Origin: Dechloromonas agitata is5
GTDB taxonomy: Bacteria > Pseudomonadota > Gammaproteobacteria > Burkholderiales > Rhodocyclaceae
DNA: 64,000 nucleotides
Direction of reading: 5' to 3'
Assembly: GCF_000519045.1 (NCBI RefSeq)
Contig: NZ_KI912532.1
Coordinates: forward strand, 868,001-932,000
The notes under the pieces are model-generated. The model did not search any database, was not told the DNA's origin, and saw nothing but the letters and a program-made list of their open reading frames with translations. The position numbers and the translations under genes were made by a program. Positions 9,666 through 18,695 of this stretch are shown one piece after another; the stretch's first letter is position 1, and each line of letters starts with the position of its first letter.

Positions 9666-10802
9666 ATGTCCACCCTCTTGCCCAAGCAATGCGTCCTGGT
9701 CGTCGATGACAGCCCCGACAACATCGACCTGCTCAGCGAAATCCTGCGCGACGAATACCGCATCCGCATCGCCACCTCGGGCGAGAAGGCACTGAAGATC
9801 GTCTATTCCGACGAACCGCCGGATCTCATCCTGCTCGACATCATGATGCCCGGCATCAGCGGCCTGGAAATCTGCCGCCGTCTGAAGGCCAACCCCGACC
9901 GCCGGCGTATTCCGGTCATCTTCGTCACCGCCATGACCAGCCCGGAGGACGAGCGGCGCGGCCTGGAAACCGGCGCCGTCGACTACATCACCAAGCCGAT
10001 CAGTCCGCCCATCGTCAAGGCCCGGGTCCGCACCCACCTCGCCCTCTACGACCAGGCGCGCGAATTGGCCCGCATGGTGCAGCAGCGCACCCAGGAACTG
10101 CTCACCACCCGCCAGCAGATCATCCGCCGCCTCGGCCGGGCCGCCGAGTTCAAGGACAACGAAACCGGCAACCACGTGCTGCGCATGAGCCACTACGCCC
10201 GGCTCATCGCCCTCGCCCACGGCCTCGGCGAGGAGGCCGCCGACATCATCTTCAACACGGCGCCGATGCACGACATCGGCAAGATCGGCATTCCCGACGC
10301 CATCCTGCTCAAGCCCGGCAAGCTCGACGCGGCCGAGCGGGAGGTCATGTACCAGCACCCGATCATGGGGGCTGAGATCATCGGCAAGCACGACAACGAA
10401 CTGCTCGAAACCGCCCGCATCATCGCGCTGACCCATCATGAAAAGTGGGATGGCACCGGCTACCCGCAGGGCCTCAAGGGCGAAGCCATCCCGCTCGAAG
10501 GCCGCATCGTCGCCGTGGCCGACGTCTTCGATGCGCTGCTCTCGGTTCGTCCCTACAAACCGGCCTTGCCGCTGGAAACGGCCCTGCAGTATTTCGACGA
10601 CCAGTGCGGCCGCCATTTCGACCCGGCGCTGGTCGAGGCATTCCGCCAGGCACTGCCGGAAATCCTGCGCATCAAGGAAATCTACGCCGACGAAAACGGC
10701 GCACTGACCGACCTTGAATTCCATATCAAGGAAATATACGACCACAAGGACGATCCGCTGGGCTACCCACAGATCATCGCCAGCACCGACAGCGGCCTCT
10801 GA
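9666..10802 (+). CDS. Response regulator with HD-GYP c-di-GMP phosphodiesterase domain
   Basis: This 378-residue protein has an N-terminal receiver domain (acidic pocket VVDDSPDN, phospho-accepting D58 in LLDIMMPG) and an HD-GYP domain. The HD pair is H202-D203 in MHDIGKIGIPD, and the GTGYP motif is at 263-267, with HHEKWDG just before it, so the metal site looks intact. Such proteins hydrolyse cyclic di-GMP when phosphorylated. It follows the hybrid kinase with 22 bp between them and was probably co-transcribed, giving a signal-to-c-di-GMP route. ATG at 9666 was chosen because the receiver domain begins right after it; the longer frame adds unrelated residues. Confidence 0.93.
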   Translation: MSTLLPKQCVLVVDDSPDNIDLLSEILRDEYRIRIATSGEKALKIVYSDEPPDLILLDIMMPGISGLEICRRLKANPDRRRIPVIFVTAMTSPEDERRGLETGAVDYITKPISPPIVKARVRTHLALYDQARELARMVQQRTQELLTTRQQIIRRLGRAAEFKDNETGNHVLRMSHYARLIALAHGLGEEAADIIFNTAPMHDIGKIGIPDAILLKPGKLDAAEREVMYQHPIMGAEIIGKHDNELLETARIIALTHHEKWDGTGYPQGLKGEAIPLEGRIVAVADVFDALLSVRPYKPALPLETALQYFDDQCGRHFDPALVEAFRQALPEILRIKEIYADENGALTDLEFHIKEIYDHKDDPLGYPQIIASTDSGL

Positions 10803-10816
10803 TCGAGGTCAACGGC

Positions 10817-11647
10817 ATGTCCGACCCCGCCTTGCCGCTACGGCGCGCCGCCGACTGGCTGCGCGCGGCCGACGCCCTGCTCATCACGGCCGGAGCCGGC
10901 CTGGGCATTGATTCCGGCCTGCCCGACTTCCGTGGCCCAGCGGGTTTCTGGGGGGTCTATCCGGCCCTCGGCCGGGCCGGCATCGCCTTCGAGTCGATCG
11001 CCAACCCCGCTGCCTTCGCCCGCGATCCGCAACTCGCCTGGGGTTTCTACGGGCATCGCCTGAACCTCTACCGGCACACCGTGCCGCACGCCGGCTTCCG
11101 GCAATTGCTCGGCCTGGCCGCCGACAAGCCACACGGCGCCCGGGTATTCACCAGCAATGTCGACGGGCAATTCCAGAAAGCCGGGTTCGCCAGCAACACC
11201 ATGTGCGAAATCCACGGCTCCATCCATCATCTGCAATGTATCGACAACTGCCGGGGCGGGATCTGGCCAGCCGACGACTTTCAACCGCTGGTCGATGCCG
11301 AGCACTGCCGCTTGCTGAACGACGCACCGCGCTGCCCGCATTGCGGCGGCCTGGCGCGGCCCAACATCCTGATGTTCGGCGACAGCGACTGGGAGGAGCG
11401 GCGCACCGCCCTGCAATACCGGCGGCTGACCGAATGGCTGGCCGGGACCGAGCGCCTGTTGTGCATCGAGATCGGCGCCGGCAGCGCCATCCCGACCGTC
11501 CGCCGCTTTTCGGAACACTACGGCTGGCGGCTGATCCGCATCAACCCCCACGAGGCGCAGGTGCCCGATCCACAAACCGGCATCGGCCTGCCACTCGGCA
11601 GCCTGGCCGGGCTCGAACAACTCGGCCAGGCGCTCGCCGCCGGCTGA
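10817..11647 (+). CDS. Sir2-family NAD-dependent deacetylase-like protein
   Basis: This is a 276-residue sirtuin-like protein. The NAD-binding block is GAGLGIDSGLPDFRG near residue 28. The second block reads TSNVDGQFQKAG rather than the usual TQNID-LH-x-AG. The catalytic histidine is expected in EIHGSI. Two cysteine pairs (C-x3-C in CIDNC and C-x2-C in CPHC) would bind zinc. It would remove acyl groups from lysine using NAD, or act as an NAD hydrolase; the altered second block makes activity less certain. GAGG lies 8 bases before the ATG. It ends tail-to-tail with dtd. Confidence 0.82.
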   Translation: MSDPALPLRRAADWLRAADALLITAGAGLGIDSGLPDFRGPAGFWGVYPALGRAGIAFESIANPAAFARDPQLAWGFYGHRLNLYRHTVPHAGFRQLLGLAADKPHGARVFTSNVDGQFQKAGFASNTMCEIHGSIHHLQCIDNCRGGIWPADDFQPLVDAEHCRLLNDAPRCPHCGGLARPNILMFGDSDWEERRTALQYRRLTEWLAGTERLLCIEIGAGSAIPTVRRFSEHYGWRLIRINPHEAQVPDPQTGIGLPLGSLAGLEQLGQALAAG

Positions 11648-11653
11648 ACCGGG

Positions 11654-12106
11654 CTATTCCGGCTGGCGGGAATCGATGCTCAGCGTCACCGGCCCGTCGT
11701 TGATCAGCGCCACCTGCATGTCCGCGCCAAATACGCCGGTCGGCACCGGTTTGCCCAGTTCGGCCGACAGTTTGGCGACAAAGCGCGCGAACAGCGGCCC
11801 CGATACCTCGCCCCGCGCCGCCCGGCTCCACGACGGCCGGTTGCCCTTCTTCACCGAGGCGTAGAGGGTGAACTGCGAGACGGCAAGAATGTCGCCGCCG
11901 ACTTCCTGCACGCTGCGATTCATCACGCCGTTTTCATCGGCCATCAGGCGCAGACGGACGATCTTGCCGGCCATCCAGTCGAGATCGGCCTCGCCATCGT
12001 CCGCCTCGAAACCGGCGAGGACGAGCAGGCCGGGCCCGATGCTGGAGACGACGCTCCCCCCGACCGTCACCGACGCACTCGCCGCCCGCTGCACAACAAC
12101 CCGCAT
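11654..12106 (-). CDS. dtd: D-aminoacyl-tRNA deacylase
   Basis: This 150-residue enzyme frees tRNA from mischarged D-amino acids and from glycine on tRNA-Ala. It starts [15 protein letters not shown], the usual Dtd N-terminus. The catalytic block [10 protein letters not shown] lies near residue 77. A Gly-Pro motif would be expected near position 139; here the end reads [12 protein letters not shown]. The length matches the family. An in-frame extension upstream of this ATG exists but is not family-like. The gene is convergent with the sirtuin-like gene. Confidence 0.93.
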   Translation of the reverse strand: MRVVVQRAASASVTVGGSVVSSIGPGLLVLAGFEADDGEADLDWMAGKIVRLRLMADENGVMNRSVQEVGGDILAVSQFTLYASVKKGNRPSWSRAARGEVSGPLFARFVAKLSAELGKPVPTGVFGADMQVALINDGPVTLSIDSRQPE

Positions 12107-12184
12107 GGATTCGCCCCTTCGCTCAGAGAAGGGCGAATTCAAGCATGGAACTGGCCAGAAGATCAAAAACGCTAGTGCTGCCGG

Positions 12185-12811
12185 CTAATGCTGACAACCG
12201 GTTTGATGCACGAAATGCTCCAGACACCCGTTCTTGCCAAGCAGCAGCATGCGGGTATGGAACGCCTCCCGCATCGTCGGTGACACCTGCCGGCCCAGGA
12301 CGCGCAGCCGTTTGTCATGCAACTGCACGTAGTAAAGCGGGTAATCCGCTGCCAGCGAATGCCACAGTGCATGCGATGCCGGCGACTGGCGCACACCGGT
12401 GATCAGATTGCGACCACCATCCAGCCACCAGCGATAGACCAGCGAGGCGATGCCCTGCCGCCGGTAAGGCGGAGCGTACTTGGAATGCGGCGCGCGCAAA
12501 TGCGGATCGGTTCGCTTGTTCACCTCGATCAGGCGGTTGAACACGGTATAGCCGGCCAGGCAGGCGCCGGCCGGGTCCTCGGCATAGACGTAATGCTCGC
12601 CGTCCGCCTCCCGGTAGCGAAAACGCAGGCGGGGATGTTCGATATCGATCACCGCCATCGCATGCATCGGATCGACCGGCCGCTGCATGCGGCGATACAG
12701 TTTCTTCAACTCCAGGGCGATATCGTCTTCAGGCAACGCGACATCGATGCGCAATTCCGACAACCAGCCGACGATCCATGGCGGGAACGGAGAGATATTC
12801 ATGGCCAACAT
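12185..12811 (-). CDS. GNAT-like acetyltransferase
   Basis: This is a 208-residue protein with no clear family name. The segment YRRQGIASLVYRWWLDGGRN near residue 135 resembles the acetyl-CoA-binding motif of GNAT enzymes (R-x-x-G-x-A/S), and the following alternation of strands and helices fits that fold. The substrate is unknown. The start at 12811 was chosen because GGAG lies 6 bases before it; ATGs at 12802 and 12826 are alternatives. It is followed downstream by dtd, with a hairpin-forming repeat between them at 12109-12139. Confidence 0.5.
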   Translation of the reverse strand: MLAMNISPFPPWIVGWLSELRIDVALPEDDIALELKKLYRRMQRPVDPMHAMAVIDIEHPRLRFRYREADGEHYVYAEDPAGACLAGYTVFNRLIEVNKRTDPHLRAPHSKYAPPYRRQGIASLVYRWWLDGGRNLITGVRQSPASHALWHSLAADYPLYYVQLHDKRLRVLGRQVSPTMREAFHTRMLLLGKNGCLEHFVHQTGCQH

Positions 12812-12853
12812 GGCAAACTCCGGCAAGGGAAAAGGTAATCAGGCGCACGCGGC

Positions 12854-13726
12854 TCAGGATGCCGACGAACCGCGCCAGTGGCCGCTGAGCAAGCGGCTGG
12901 GCAGTGCCCGGGCACGCACCCAGGCACTGGCCTCCCAGACATCGACCGGCACGTTCAGCCCGGCATAAATGCCATAGCCCTCCCCCGCCGTGATGAACTC
13001 CCCGGCCTCCAGGCTCTCGCCCGCCTTGATCGCACCGCCTGCTGTGATCGACTCGCCCGCGACGATTCCCCAGCAAGCTTCCAGGTGATCCCGGACAGCG
13101 ATGCCTTCGCGGACTTCGATGCCCTGCCCGGCCCAGGCATTGCCGCGAACCTTCAGCCCGCCCCGGATACGAAGATGGCTCAGGCACTCCATGTTGCCAC
13201 CCACCGAAACATCGCCGCCAACAGCGGTCTGGCCACCAACCCGGCAGCCGGCGCCGACCTCGATATCCCGGCCGACGCGCAGATCACCGCCGCAATCCAG
13301 GCTCTCCTCGACGAGCAGGCTCCAGTCGGCGCGCACATCGCCATCCACCTTCAGCTTACCCATGGCGAGGATGTTGCCAGCTGCCCAGAGGTTTTCGCCG
13401 ATTTCGACGCGACGGCCGACGCGCAAGCCGGAATCGGCCCGCAAACTGCCACCGACACGCAGTACGGTGCCGATATCGATCGGTCCGCGCACATGCAGGC
13501 TGCCGGCAAACACCATGGCATCGACGTCCAGCGCATCGACCTCGAGAACGCTCTTGGTCGGGCCGAACTGATCCATCAGCCAGCAGGCATCCGATACCCG
13601 TCCGGCATCGACCAAGGCATCGAGCAGCGGCTGGTAATCCGATCCCCTTTCGAAATGCCGCAGGAACCAGCGAAAACCTTCGGCACAAGGCTGCTTTTGC
13701 CGAACGAACTGACGCGAGATATCCAT
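12854..13726 (-). CDS. Repetitive beta-helix (polymer-forming, bactofilin-like) protein
   Basis: This 290-residue protein starts with about 60 residues predicted to be helical (FLRHFERGSDYQPLLDAL). The remainder is built of short repeats such as GGDLRVGRDIEVGAGCRVGG, in which hydrophobic residues recur about every six positions. This pattern predicts a stacked beta-helix as in bactofilins and hexapeptide proteins. No catalytic motif is seen. A role as a scaffold or polymer is inferred only. ATG at 13726 is preferred because AGGGG lies about 8 bases upstream; GTG at 13732 overlaps the stop of the preceding stress-protein gene. The two genes are translationally coupled. Confidence 0.55.
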   Translation of the reverse strand: MDISRQFVRQKQPCAEGFRWFLRHFERGSDYQPLLDALVDAGRVSDACWLMDQFGPTKSVLEVDALDVDAMVFAGSLHVRGPIDIGTVLRVGGSLRADSGLRVGRRVEIGENLWAAGNILAMGKLKVDGDVRADWSLLVEESLDCGGDLRVGRDIEVGAGCRVGGQTAVGGDVSVGGNMECLSHLRIRGGLKVRGNAWAGQGIEVREGIAVRDHLEACWGIVAGESITAGGAIKAGESLEAGEFITAGEGYGIYAGLNVPVDVWEASAWVRARALPSRLLSGHWRGSSAS

Positions 13727-13728
13727 CG

Positions 13729-14748
13729 TCACCGCCCCTTTTCCGGCTGCAGCAAGGTTTCATCCACCACCCGCTCGACCGGCACAATCAGCGCCGCGCA
13801 TAGCGACTCCCGCAACAGATTCACCACCATGCGCTCGCGCAACCAGGCCGACAGGCCCGACCGCCGATGCCAGCCGAGTACCAGCAGCGATGCACCGCTA
13901 TCCGCCAGATGCTGCCGGATCCGGCTGCGTACATCGCCATGGACCATCGTCAGGCGCACCTCGACATCGGGCAGCGGCCGCACAGCACTCCCTGCCGACT
14001 CGAAGCCGGCGTGCACGGCCTGCCATTTTTCCTTGAGGTAGTCGGCCATCACACCGGGGGGCACATCGCCCAGCCGGGGCAGCGGGGTTTCCGGGTGGCG
14101 TGTGATATGGAGCAATTCCACTGCCTCCTGCGGCCCGAGACGGGACAGGGCAGCAAATTGCGTCTTGAGTGCACAGCGGGTCTTGGCCGCGAGCAAGGTC
14201 CGGTCGGCGGGAAGACTGCCATCGCCGGTCAGGGCCAGAACCTGTGCCCGAGCCTTGTCCAACAGCAGGCGAACCAGATTGGCGCGCCAGATCGGGTTGC
14301 GGTACAGCAATTGATCGCGATGCACGCACACCAGATCGTGCCTGGCAGCGAATCGGGCCAGATCCCGATCGCTCAGCTGGTGGTAGGCCGGTACTTCGAC
14401 CGGTATCTCGAACGCATTGCGCAAATGGCGCGCCCGTCTGATCAGCCGGACGATGGCCTGGGTGCCACTCGGGCCACCCTTCTGGTTGTAGTAGGCGATA
14501 GTCAGCGCAATGCCATTTGCCTTGGCCAACTGTGCGGCCTTTTCAAGAACGGCGTCGGCATCCTGCTGCAGATCGGTGATGGCCAGGATGGAACGGAGGG
14601 CCGACGACGCCGGGGAAGGGAGATTGACGACCTCCCTCGCTGCTGCCGCCGGTGCCAGCCGCGCATCAACCGGCCGGGCTGGATTCGGGGAAAGCGTGGA
14701 AACCGGCTGCTCCGGAGGCGGCCAGATGCTGTGGTAATTGACGTTCAT
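13729..14748 (-). CDS. Universal stress protein (UspA-fold)
   Basis: This 339-residue protein looks like two tandem Usp-type domains after a proline- and alanine-rich leader of about 45 residues. The first domain starts LRSILAITDLQQDADAVLEKA and the second ends with VHGDVRSRIRQHLADSGASLLVLG and LCAALIVP, the usual Usp C-terminal pattern. Such proteins bind nucleotides and respond to stress; no specific partner is visible. The start has GAGGAG 5 bases upstream, which settles the ATG at 14748. The stop overlaps the start region of the beta-helix gene downstream. Confidence 0.75.
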   Translation of the reverse strand: MNVNYHSIWPPPEQPVSTLSPNPARPVDARLAPAAAAREVVNLPSPASSALRSILAITDLQQDADAVLEKAAQLAKANGIALTIAYYNQKGGPSGTQAIVRLIRRARHLRNAFEIPVEVPAYHQLSDRDLARFAARHDLVCVHRDQLLYRNPIWRANLVRLLLDKARAQVLALTGDGSLPADRTLLAAKTRCALKTQFAALSRLGPQEAVELLHITRHPETPLPRLGDVPPGVMADYLKEKWQAVHAGFESAGSAVRPLPDVEVRLTMVHGDVRSRIRQHLADSGASLLVLGWHRRSGLSAWLRERMVVNLLRESLCAALIVPVERVVDETLLQPEKGR

Positions 14749-15231
14749 AAAACTCCTCGATGGCACGTGTCATCCCGCACCGTCCGGCGCGAGACAAAGG
14801 GAAAACAAGAAAATCCGCCCGATCTGCACGGCGTGCGGGCACCGGCTCCAGCCGGCGGGATGAACCGGGCGACGGAAAGCCGAAATGCCGCACGAGCGCG
14901 AACTCGATGCGAGGCAGGAAAAACAGGAAAAGTCCTCAAGGCGCGGCATCCCGGTGTGAGAGCCGCAATCGCGCTTCAGTTGAGCCCGGCGATCGTTTGT
15001 GTAGCGCTAAAAGGGGAAAAGCGTATCGCCGGGCTTAGGAATCTGCGGCGAGCGCGCCGATTCCTTCTCGGTCCGGTCTGAGCGACGCGGCACCACCCAT
15101 CCGCACAGCAGCGCAGGTTGCGAAGGCAAACAGGGTGGAAACCGGGAATTGAGTCATCCGGCGACTATAGTCCGCCAGTTGGAGGGCTGTCAAACCTGCC
15201 CTCCAATGGGCGGGATCGGCAGGACCGCCAG
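14749..15231. other. Intergenic region with two inverted repeats
   Basis: No convincing gene is seen in these 483 bp. One inverted repeat pairs 14981-14993 with 15024-15036 (12 of 13 bases). A second, perfect one pairs 15179-15187 with 15198-15206 around a 10-base loop and may end transcription from the HIT gene, though no T-run follows it. The region also holds the promoter of the stress-protein gene, not resolved. Confidence 0.5.
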
Positions 15232-15717
15232 TCAGCCGGCGGCCAGCGCCTGCCGCAATTGCGCCGCGTAGGCTTCCAGCTGGTCGCGCGCCGGGTCCTT
15301 GCGCGGCCACGAGAGGCCGACGCCATCGTCGACATGGCGCGGCACGACATGAATGTGAAAATGAAAGACCGTCTGGTCGCCAGCTTGGCCATTGCACTGC
15401 AGCAGGGTCAGGCCCGGTGGATCGAAAGCCTTCTTGACCGCTTGCGCAACGCGATGCGCCGTGCGCATCGCCGCCGCCGCCTCGTCAGCAGTCAAATCGA
15501 GCAGGTCGGTCGCATGGCGCTTGACGGCGACCAGCGTGTGTCCCGGATTGACTTGCCCGAGGTCCATGAAGGCCAGCGTCTGCTCGTCTTCATAAACCCG
15601 GGAAGCCGGAATTTCGCCGGCCACGAGGCGACAGAAGATGCACTGGCCGGCCGGGGAGGTATCGACGAAACCTGTAGGTTCCGGTTTCCGCTGAAAACCC
15701 GAACTCAACAAAATCAA
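15232..15717 (-). CDS. HIT-family hydrolase, 5' end replaced by transposon insertion
   Basis: The frame has the C-x-x-C block CIFC near residue 26 and the histidine triad H119-H121-H123 in HFHIHVVPR, so it is a HIT-family nucleotide hydrolase or transferase. The first 15 residues are encoded by the end of the Tn7-like element; chromosomal sequence begins at 15672. The only start codons upstream of the CIFC block are TTG (15717, 15711, 15708), without a clear ribosome site. Rejoining the gene to the gyrB side of the insertion gives MPGFVDTSPAGQC with an ATG overlapping the gyrB stop. The gene has therefore lost its natural start and its coupling to gyrB but keeps an open frame. Expression may be weak or lost. 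Confidence 0.85.
   Translation of the reverse strand: MILLSSGFQRKPEPTGFVDTSPAGQCIFCRLVAGEIPASRVYEDEQTLAFMDLGQVNPGHTLVAVKRHATDLLDLTADEAAAAMRTAHRVAQAVKKAFDPPGLTLLQCNGQAGDQTVFHFHIHVVPRHVDDGVGLSWPRKDPARDQLEAYAAQLRQALAAG
15668..15672. repeat. Left target-site duplication AAACC
   Basis: The 5 bases AAACC sit directly before TGTAGG, the left terminus. The same 5 bases directly follow the opposite terminus at 35587-35591. A 5-bp duplication is the known hallmark of Tn7-family insertion. Confidence 0.9.
15673..15682 (+). repeat. Left terminal inverted repeat
   Basis: TGTAGGTTCC forms the left tip. It matches the reverse complement of the right tip except at one base. Longer TnsB-binding repeats could not be identified with confidence; the tniQ stop lies only 52 bases inside. 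Confidence 0.88.
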
Positions 15718-15724
15718 TGACTAT

Positions 15725-17659
15725 CTAGCTGTGAAATGGACCTCGGTCATCAGCCAGGAGTCTTTTTTCGGATTTCCCTACTTTTCGCACAGCACTGCCT
15801 GTCGGCGTCAGTACAAAATCTTGGGACTGGCCTGATTCTAATATGAACGATTCGAGCTCCGGCGTTCGACGGTAAAGCAGCTTTTTCGCACCATCCACGC
15901 CGGGACCAGAAACCGGCATGATCGACTGCTCCTCCAGTCGCTTCCTGGCCACGATGGACATCACGCCTATGCGAGCGCCAATCTCACTCGCAAAGACATA
16001 GTCTCGAAAAAACGCTTCTATCGCTTTCCGGCTAAGCCACCAGCCGCCATGGCGCATATTCGGCAAGCGCTCTGCCTTGATGAAATCAAAGGTCACGAGT
16101 TCATAGGCCACCTGCTGGGACAGCGAATACTCGATGGCAAACTGGGGGCAAGTCAGCCATTGCCCGACACCTCTGGCGTTCGACTCAAACCAGTGTTTGA
16201 GTGCCGCTTCCTCAAATACCAGGCTGGCTACACCTCTGGCCGTATCGATCCGGGCTACCGGCCGCAGTTCTTTCGCCATGGCGGACTCTATTGCCGCCAC
16301 GATATCGAGACTCCGCCAGGTCCAGTACCGCAGGATGTGACTGACCGATACGCATCCCTCATCCGGAATACTCACAACCGGGAGGTCTTCGGTAAGCGCC
16401 AGCACCGCTTCGACGTCGGAACGCGGCACAAACCAGACACTACCTGGCAAATCCGACGATTTCGACGCATTCGGAAACAGCAGCTTCAACATGCTGCGCA
16501 TGCGCCGCCTAGAAAACCCAAGTAGTTCTGCGGCCGAAAGCATATCCATTCCACCGGACAGCTTTTCCTTTGCCTGGACCAGTTGATCGCGACGCACCAT
16601 GCAGAACTTCCGGCCGCTATCACTGACGAAAGACTCGCTGTCGAGCACACCTTCACGGATCAGGCGTTCCAGCCGTGGCTGCGAGATACCCAGTTCATCG
16701 CGGGCAATCTTGGCCGGAATCCAGACAGCCCGGTTCATCATCATGGTGGCCAGCCTGCGGTTGCGTTTTGCCACCCCACCTTTCCAGCGCGTACTGACCC
16801 ACTCCCCAAACTCATCCCGAATGACGTCGAACCCGTTGCCCTTGAGCCCCCGGAACAGATACTGATAAACCCAGCCGAAGGTTGTTTTCAGGGCATGGCC
16901 CTCTGCATCCACGACCTTCGACTGCAACTGGTCAAGGATCTGGTGGAATGCCGCAGGCCAGTCCATCAGGATTGCTGCGGCGGCCGAGGTGACTGCCCAG
17001 GAGATCTTCATGGCGCCCGAATCGGGAATCTTGAGTGGATGCCTGCCTTCCGTATTGACCGTGCCGGCCCCGAAAAACCGGATCAACTGCTGCATCTGGC
17101 CAAGACTCAAGACCTTCAAAGGCAACGGGACATTCTCGGCAGGCTGGCCAAACAACTTCGCCCTCAGAATCTCGGCCATCCTGACAACATCCTCCGGGCA
17201 GGCTGCCGCAACCTCCCGGCGCAGATCGGCGCCACAGTCACAACGGATAATCGATTTCCGGTGCCATGAAACCGGTTGCTGGCAGGACGAACAGTGATCC
17301 ACCAGCCAAACCCGATGTTCCGGACAGGCATCCTGAAAATAAAGCTCCCAGTCTGCGTGCCAAACGGGCTCGGCAGCCAGACATTCCGGACAGAATCTGG
17401 AAAATCGGTGGTTCCATAAGCCCTTTTCCGTATTCCAGAGGGCAGAAGTCCGGCGAATACGCGCAGATAGCTCCGGCTCGACCCTCGGATCAGGCATCAA
17501 ACCATGTCTTTGCAGGTTTTCTGCTTCGAAATGGATGTTCAGTCGGCCAATATCGTACAAAAGCAGATGATTCTCGGCAGCAAGACGCAGGAGATAGCCC
17601 TGCGGGCCTTCCATTGATCCGGGATGAGGATGAAACAGGAGGGATGGCAGGTTAGACAT
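15725..17659 (-). CDS. tniQ: TnsD-type TniQ target-selection protein
   Basis: This 644-residue protein has an N-terminal TniQ domain (FHPHPGSMEGPQGYLLRLAAEN) followed by zinc-binding residues C90, C93, C112, H115, C123, C126, C140 and C142. A long C-terminal region of about 450 residues contains several likely helix-turn-helix segments. That length is typical of TnsD-class proteins, which bind a fixed chromosomal site, rather than the short TniQ of CRISPR-associated elements. The inferred target is the 3' end of gyrB. ATG at 17659 was chosen for its GAGGAGG 7 bases upstream; the longer frame starts at TTG. It overlaps the end of tnsC. Confidence 0.9.
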   Translation of the reverse strand: MSNLPSLLFHPHPGSMEGPQGYLLRLAAENHLLLYDIGRLNIHFEAENLQRHGLMPDPRVEPELSARIRRTSALWNTEKGLWNHRFSRFCPECLAAEPVWHADWELYFQDACPEHRVWLVDHCSSCQQPVSWHRKSIIRCDCGADLRREVAAACPEDVVRMAEILRAKLFGQPAENVPLPLKVLSLGQMQQLIRFFGAGTVNTEGRHPLKIPDSGAMKISWAVTSAAAAILMDWPAAFHQILDQLQSKVVDAEGHALKTTFGWVYQYLFRGLKGNGFDVIRDEFGEWVSTRWKGGVAKRNRRLATMMMNRAVWIPAKIARDELGISQPRLERLIREGVLDSESFVSDSGRKFCMVRRDQLVQAKEKLSGGMDMLSAAELLGFSRRRMRSMLKLLFPNASKSSDLPGSVWFVPRSDVEAVLALTEDLPVVSIPDEGCVSVSHILRYWTWRSLDIVAAIESAMAKELRPVARIDTARGVASLVFEEAALKHWFESNARGVGQWLTCPQFAIEYSLSQQVAYELVTFDFIKAERLPNMRHGGWWLSRKAIEAFFRDYVFASEIGARIGVMSIVARKRLEEQSIMPVSGPGVDGAKKLLYRRTPELESFILESGQSQDFVLTPTGSAVRKVGKSEKRLLADDRGPFHS

Positions 17660-18695
17660 GAGCAATCCTCCTCATTTCATGGATGAGGCCCAGCCGCTTG
17701 GCGACCGGAGAACCGATCAGCGTGGAATTACCACCCTCTTCAAACGGCTCCCTGGCCTTGACCAGGGAGCGCTGAACGGCATTCGGCGAAAACGGATTCA
17801 GGCGCTCGGTGACATCGGCCCATACGGTTTCCCGGAATGCCCGGGCATACAGAGGCAAATCCAGCGTATCAAAGCCGGTCGCGCCGGCAACGGAAACCGC
17901 CCCTTCCAGAACTTTTCTCACGAAATCCAGCCGGCCATCGCTCCCAAACCAGAAACGACGGGCCAGATTCGCCTCATAAAGGGGAGTCACGACTGGCAAT
18001 GGCAGACGCTCCTGGAATCCGCGAAGAACCGACCGGAACTCCGCAAAATCCTCGGCGTCGTTCAACTCGAACGCCGAATACGTGATCCGGGAACTGAACC
18101 GGCGCCATAACTGGGGATTGGCCCGCACCACATTCTCACACTCCGGCAGGCCGGCAAGAACGAGTGCTACCCGGGTCGCATCCATCAGGCCCTTCAGCCA
18201 ATCGGAAATGTGCCGGAAATCCTTGAGGGTCTGGGCATAGAAGAAATGCTGGAAGTCATCGAGAACCAGGACCTCCACCTGGCAGCCACCGAGAAACAGG
18301 TGGATCCGCTGGGTTTTCTCCTCGGCCGAACCCCGATGGGCTGCAGGATCCCCCAGCGCCACCAGGATCGCCTGGGCCAGATTCTTGACAGTGGGGCCGG
18401 CTGGCGTGCCCACGCTCAACACGGGAATGCGTGTCCTGCCAGCCTCGCTAAGGCGCGGAAAACGATCCTGATAATGTTCGAGCAGCGTTGATTTACCGAC
18501 CCCGCTCGGGCCTACCACCACAAGGCCGGTACTCACACCATTGGTCCGGCTGTAGTGATGCTGTTCAGCCATCCGGCTGATGGCCGATACAAACCGGCGA
18601 TGCGGAAACAGGTGCTTTCTCAAGGAGAATCCCTCGAAGGCATGCGCCTGCCCTCCCGCGCGATACTGCCTGAGCACATCGAGCGGCGTATTCAT
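17652..18695 (-). CDS. tnsC: TnsC AAA+ ATPase, transposition regulator
   Basis: This 347-residue AAA+ ATPase has Walker A GPSGVGKST at 62-70 and Walker B VLVLDDFQHFF with D146-D147. In Tn7-family systems TnsC links the target-bound TniQ/TnsD to the TnsAB transposase and carries target immunity. The ATG overlaps the tnsB stop (ATGA), and tniQ overlaps its end, so tnsA-B-C-tniQ is one tightly coupled operon. Confidence 0.94.
   Translation of the reverse strand: MNTPLDVLRQYRAGGQAHAFEGFSLRKHLFPHRRFVSAISRMAEQHHYSRTNGVSTGLVVVGPSGVGKSTLLEHYQDRFPRLSEAGRTRIPVLSVGTPAGPTVKNLAQAILVALGDPAAHRGSAEEKTQRIHLFLGGCQVEVLVLDDFQHFFYAQTLKDFRHISDWLKGLMDATRVALVLAGLPECENVVRANPQLWRRFSSRITYSAFELNDAEDFAEFRSVLRGFQERLPLPVVTPLYEANLARRFWFGSDGRLDFVRKVLEGAVSVAGATGFDTLDLPLYARAFRETVWADVTERLNPFSPNAVQRSLVKAREPFEEGGNSTLIGSPVAKRLGLIHEMRRIAHV

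Noticed and set aside
12109..12139. Hairpin between dtd and the GNAT-like gene as a terminator
   Set aside because: A good stem but without a T-run and overlapping the dtd start, so its role is unclear.
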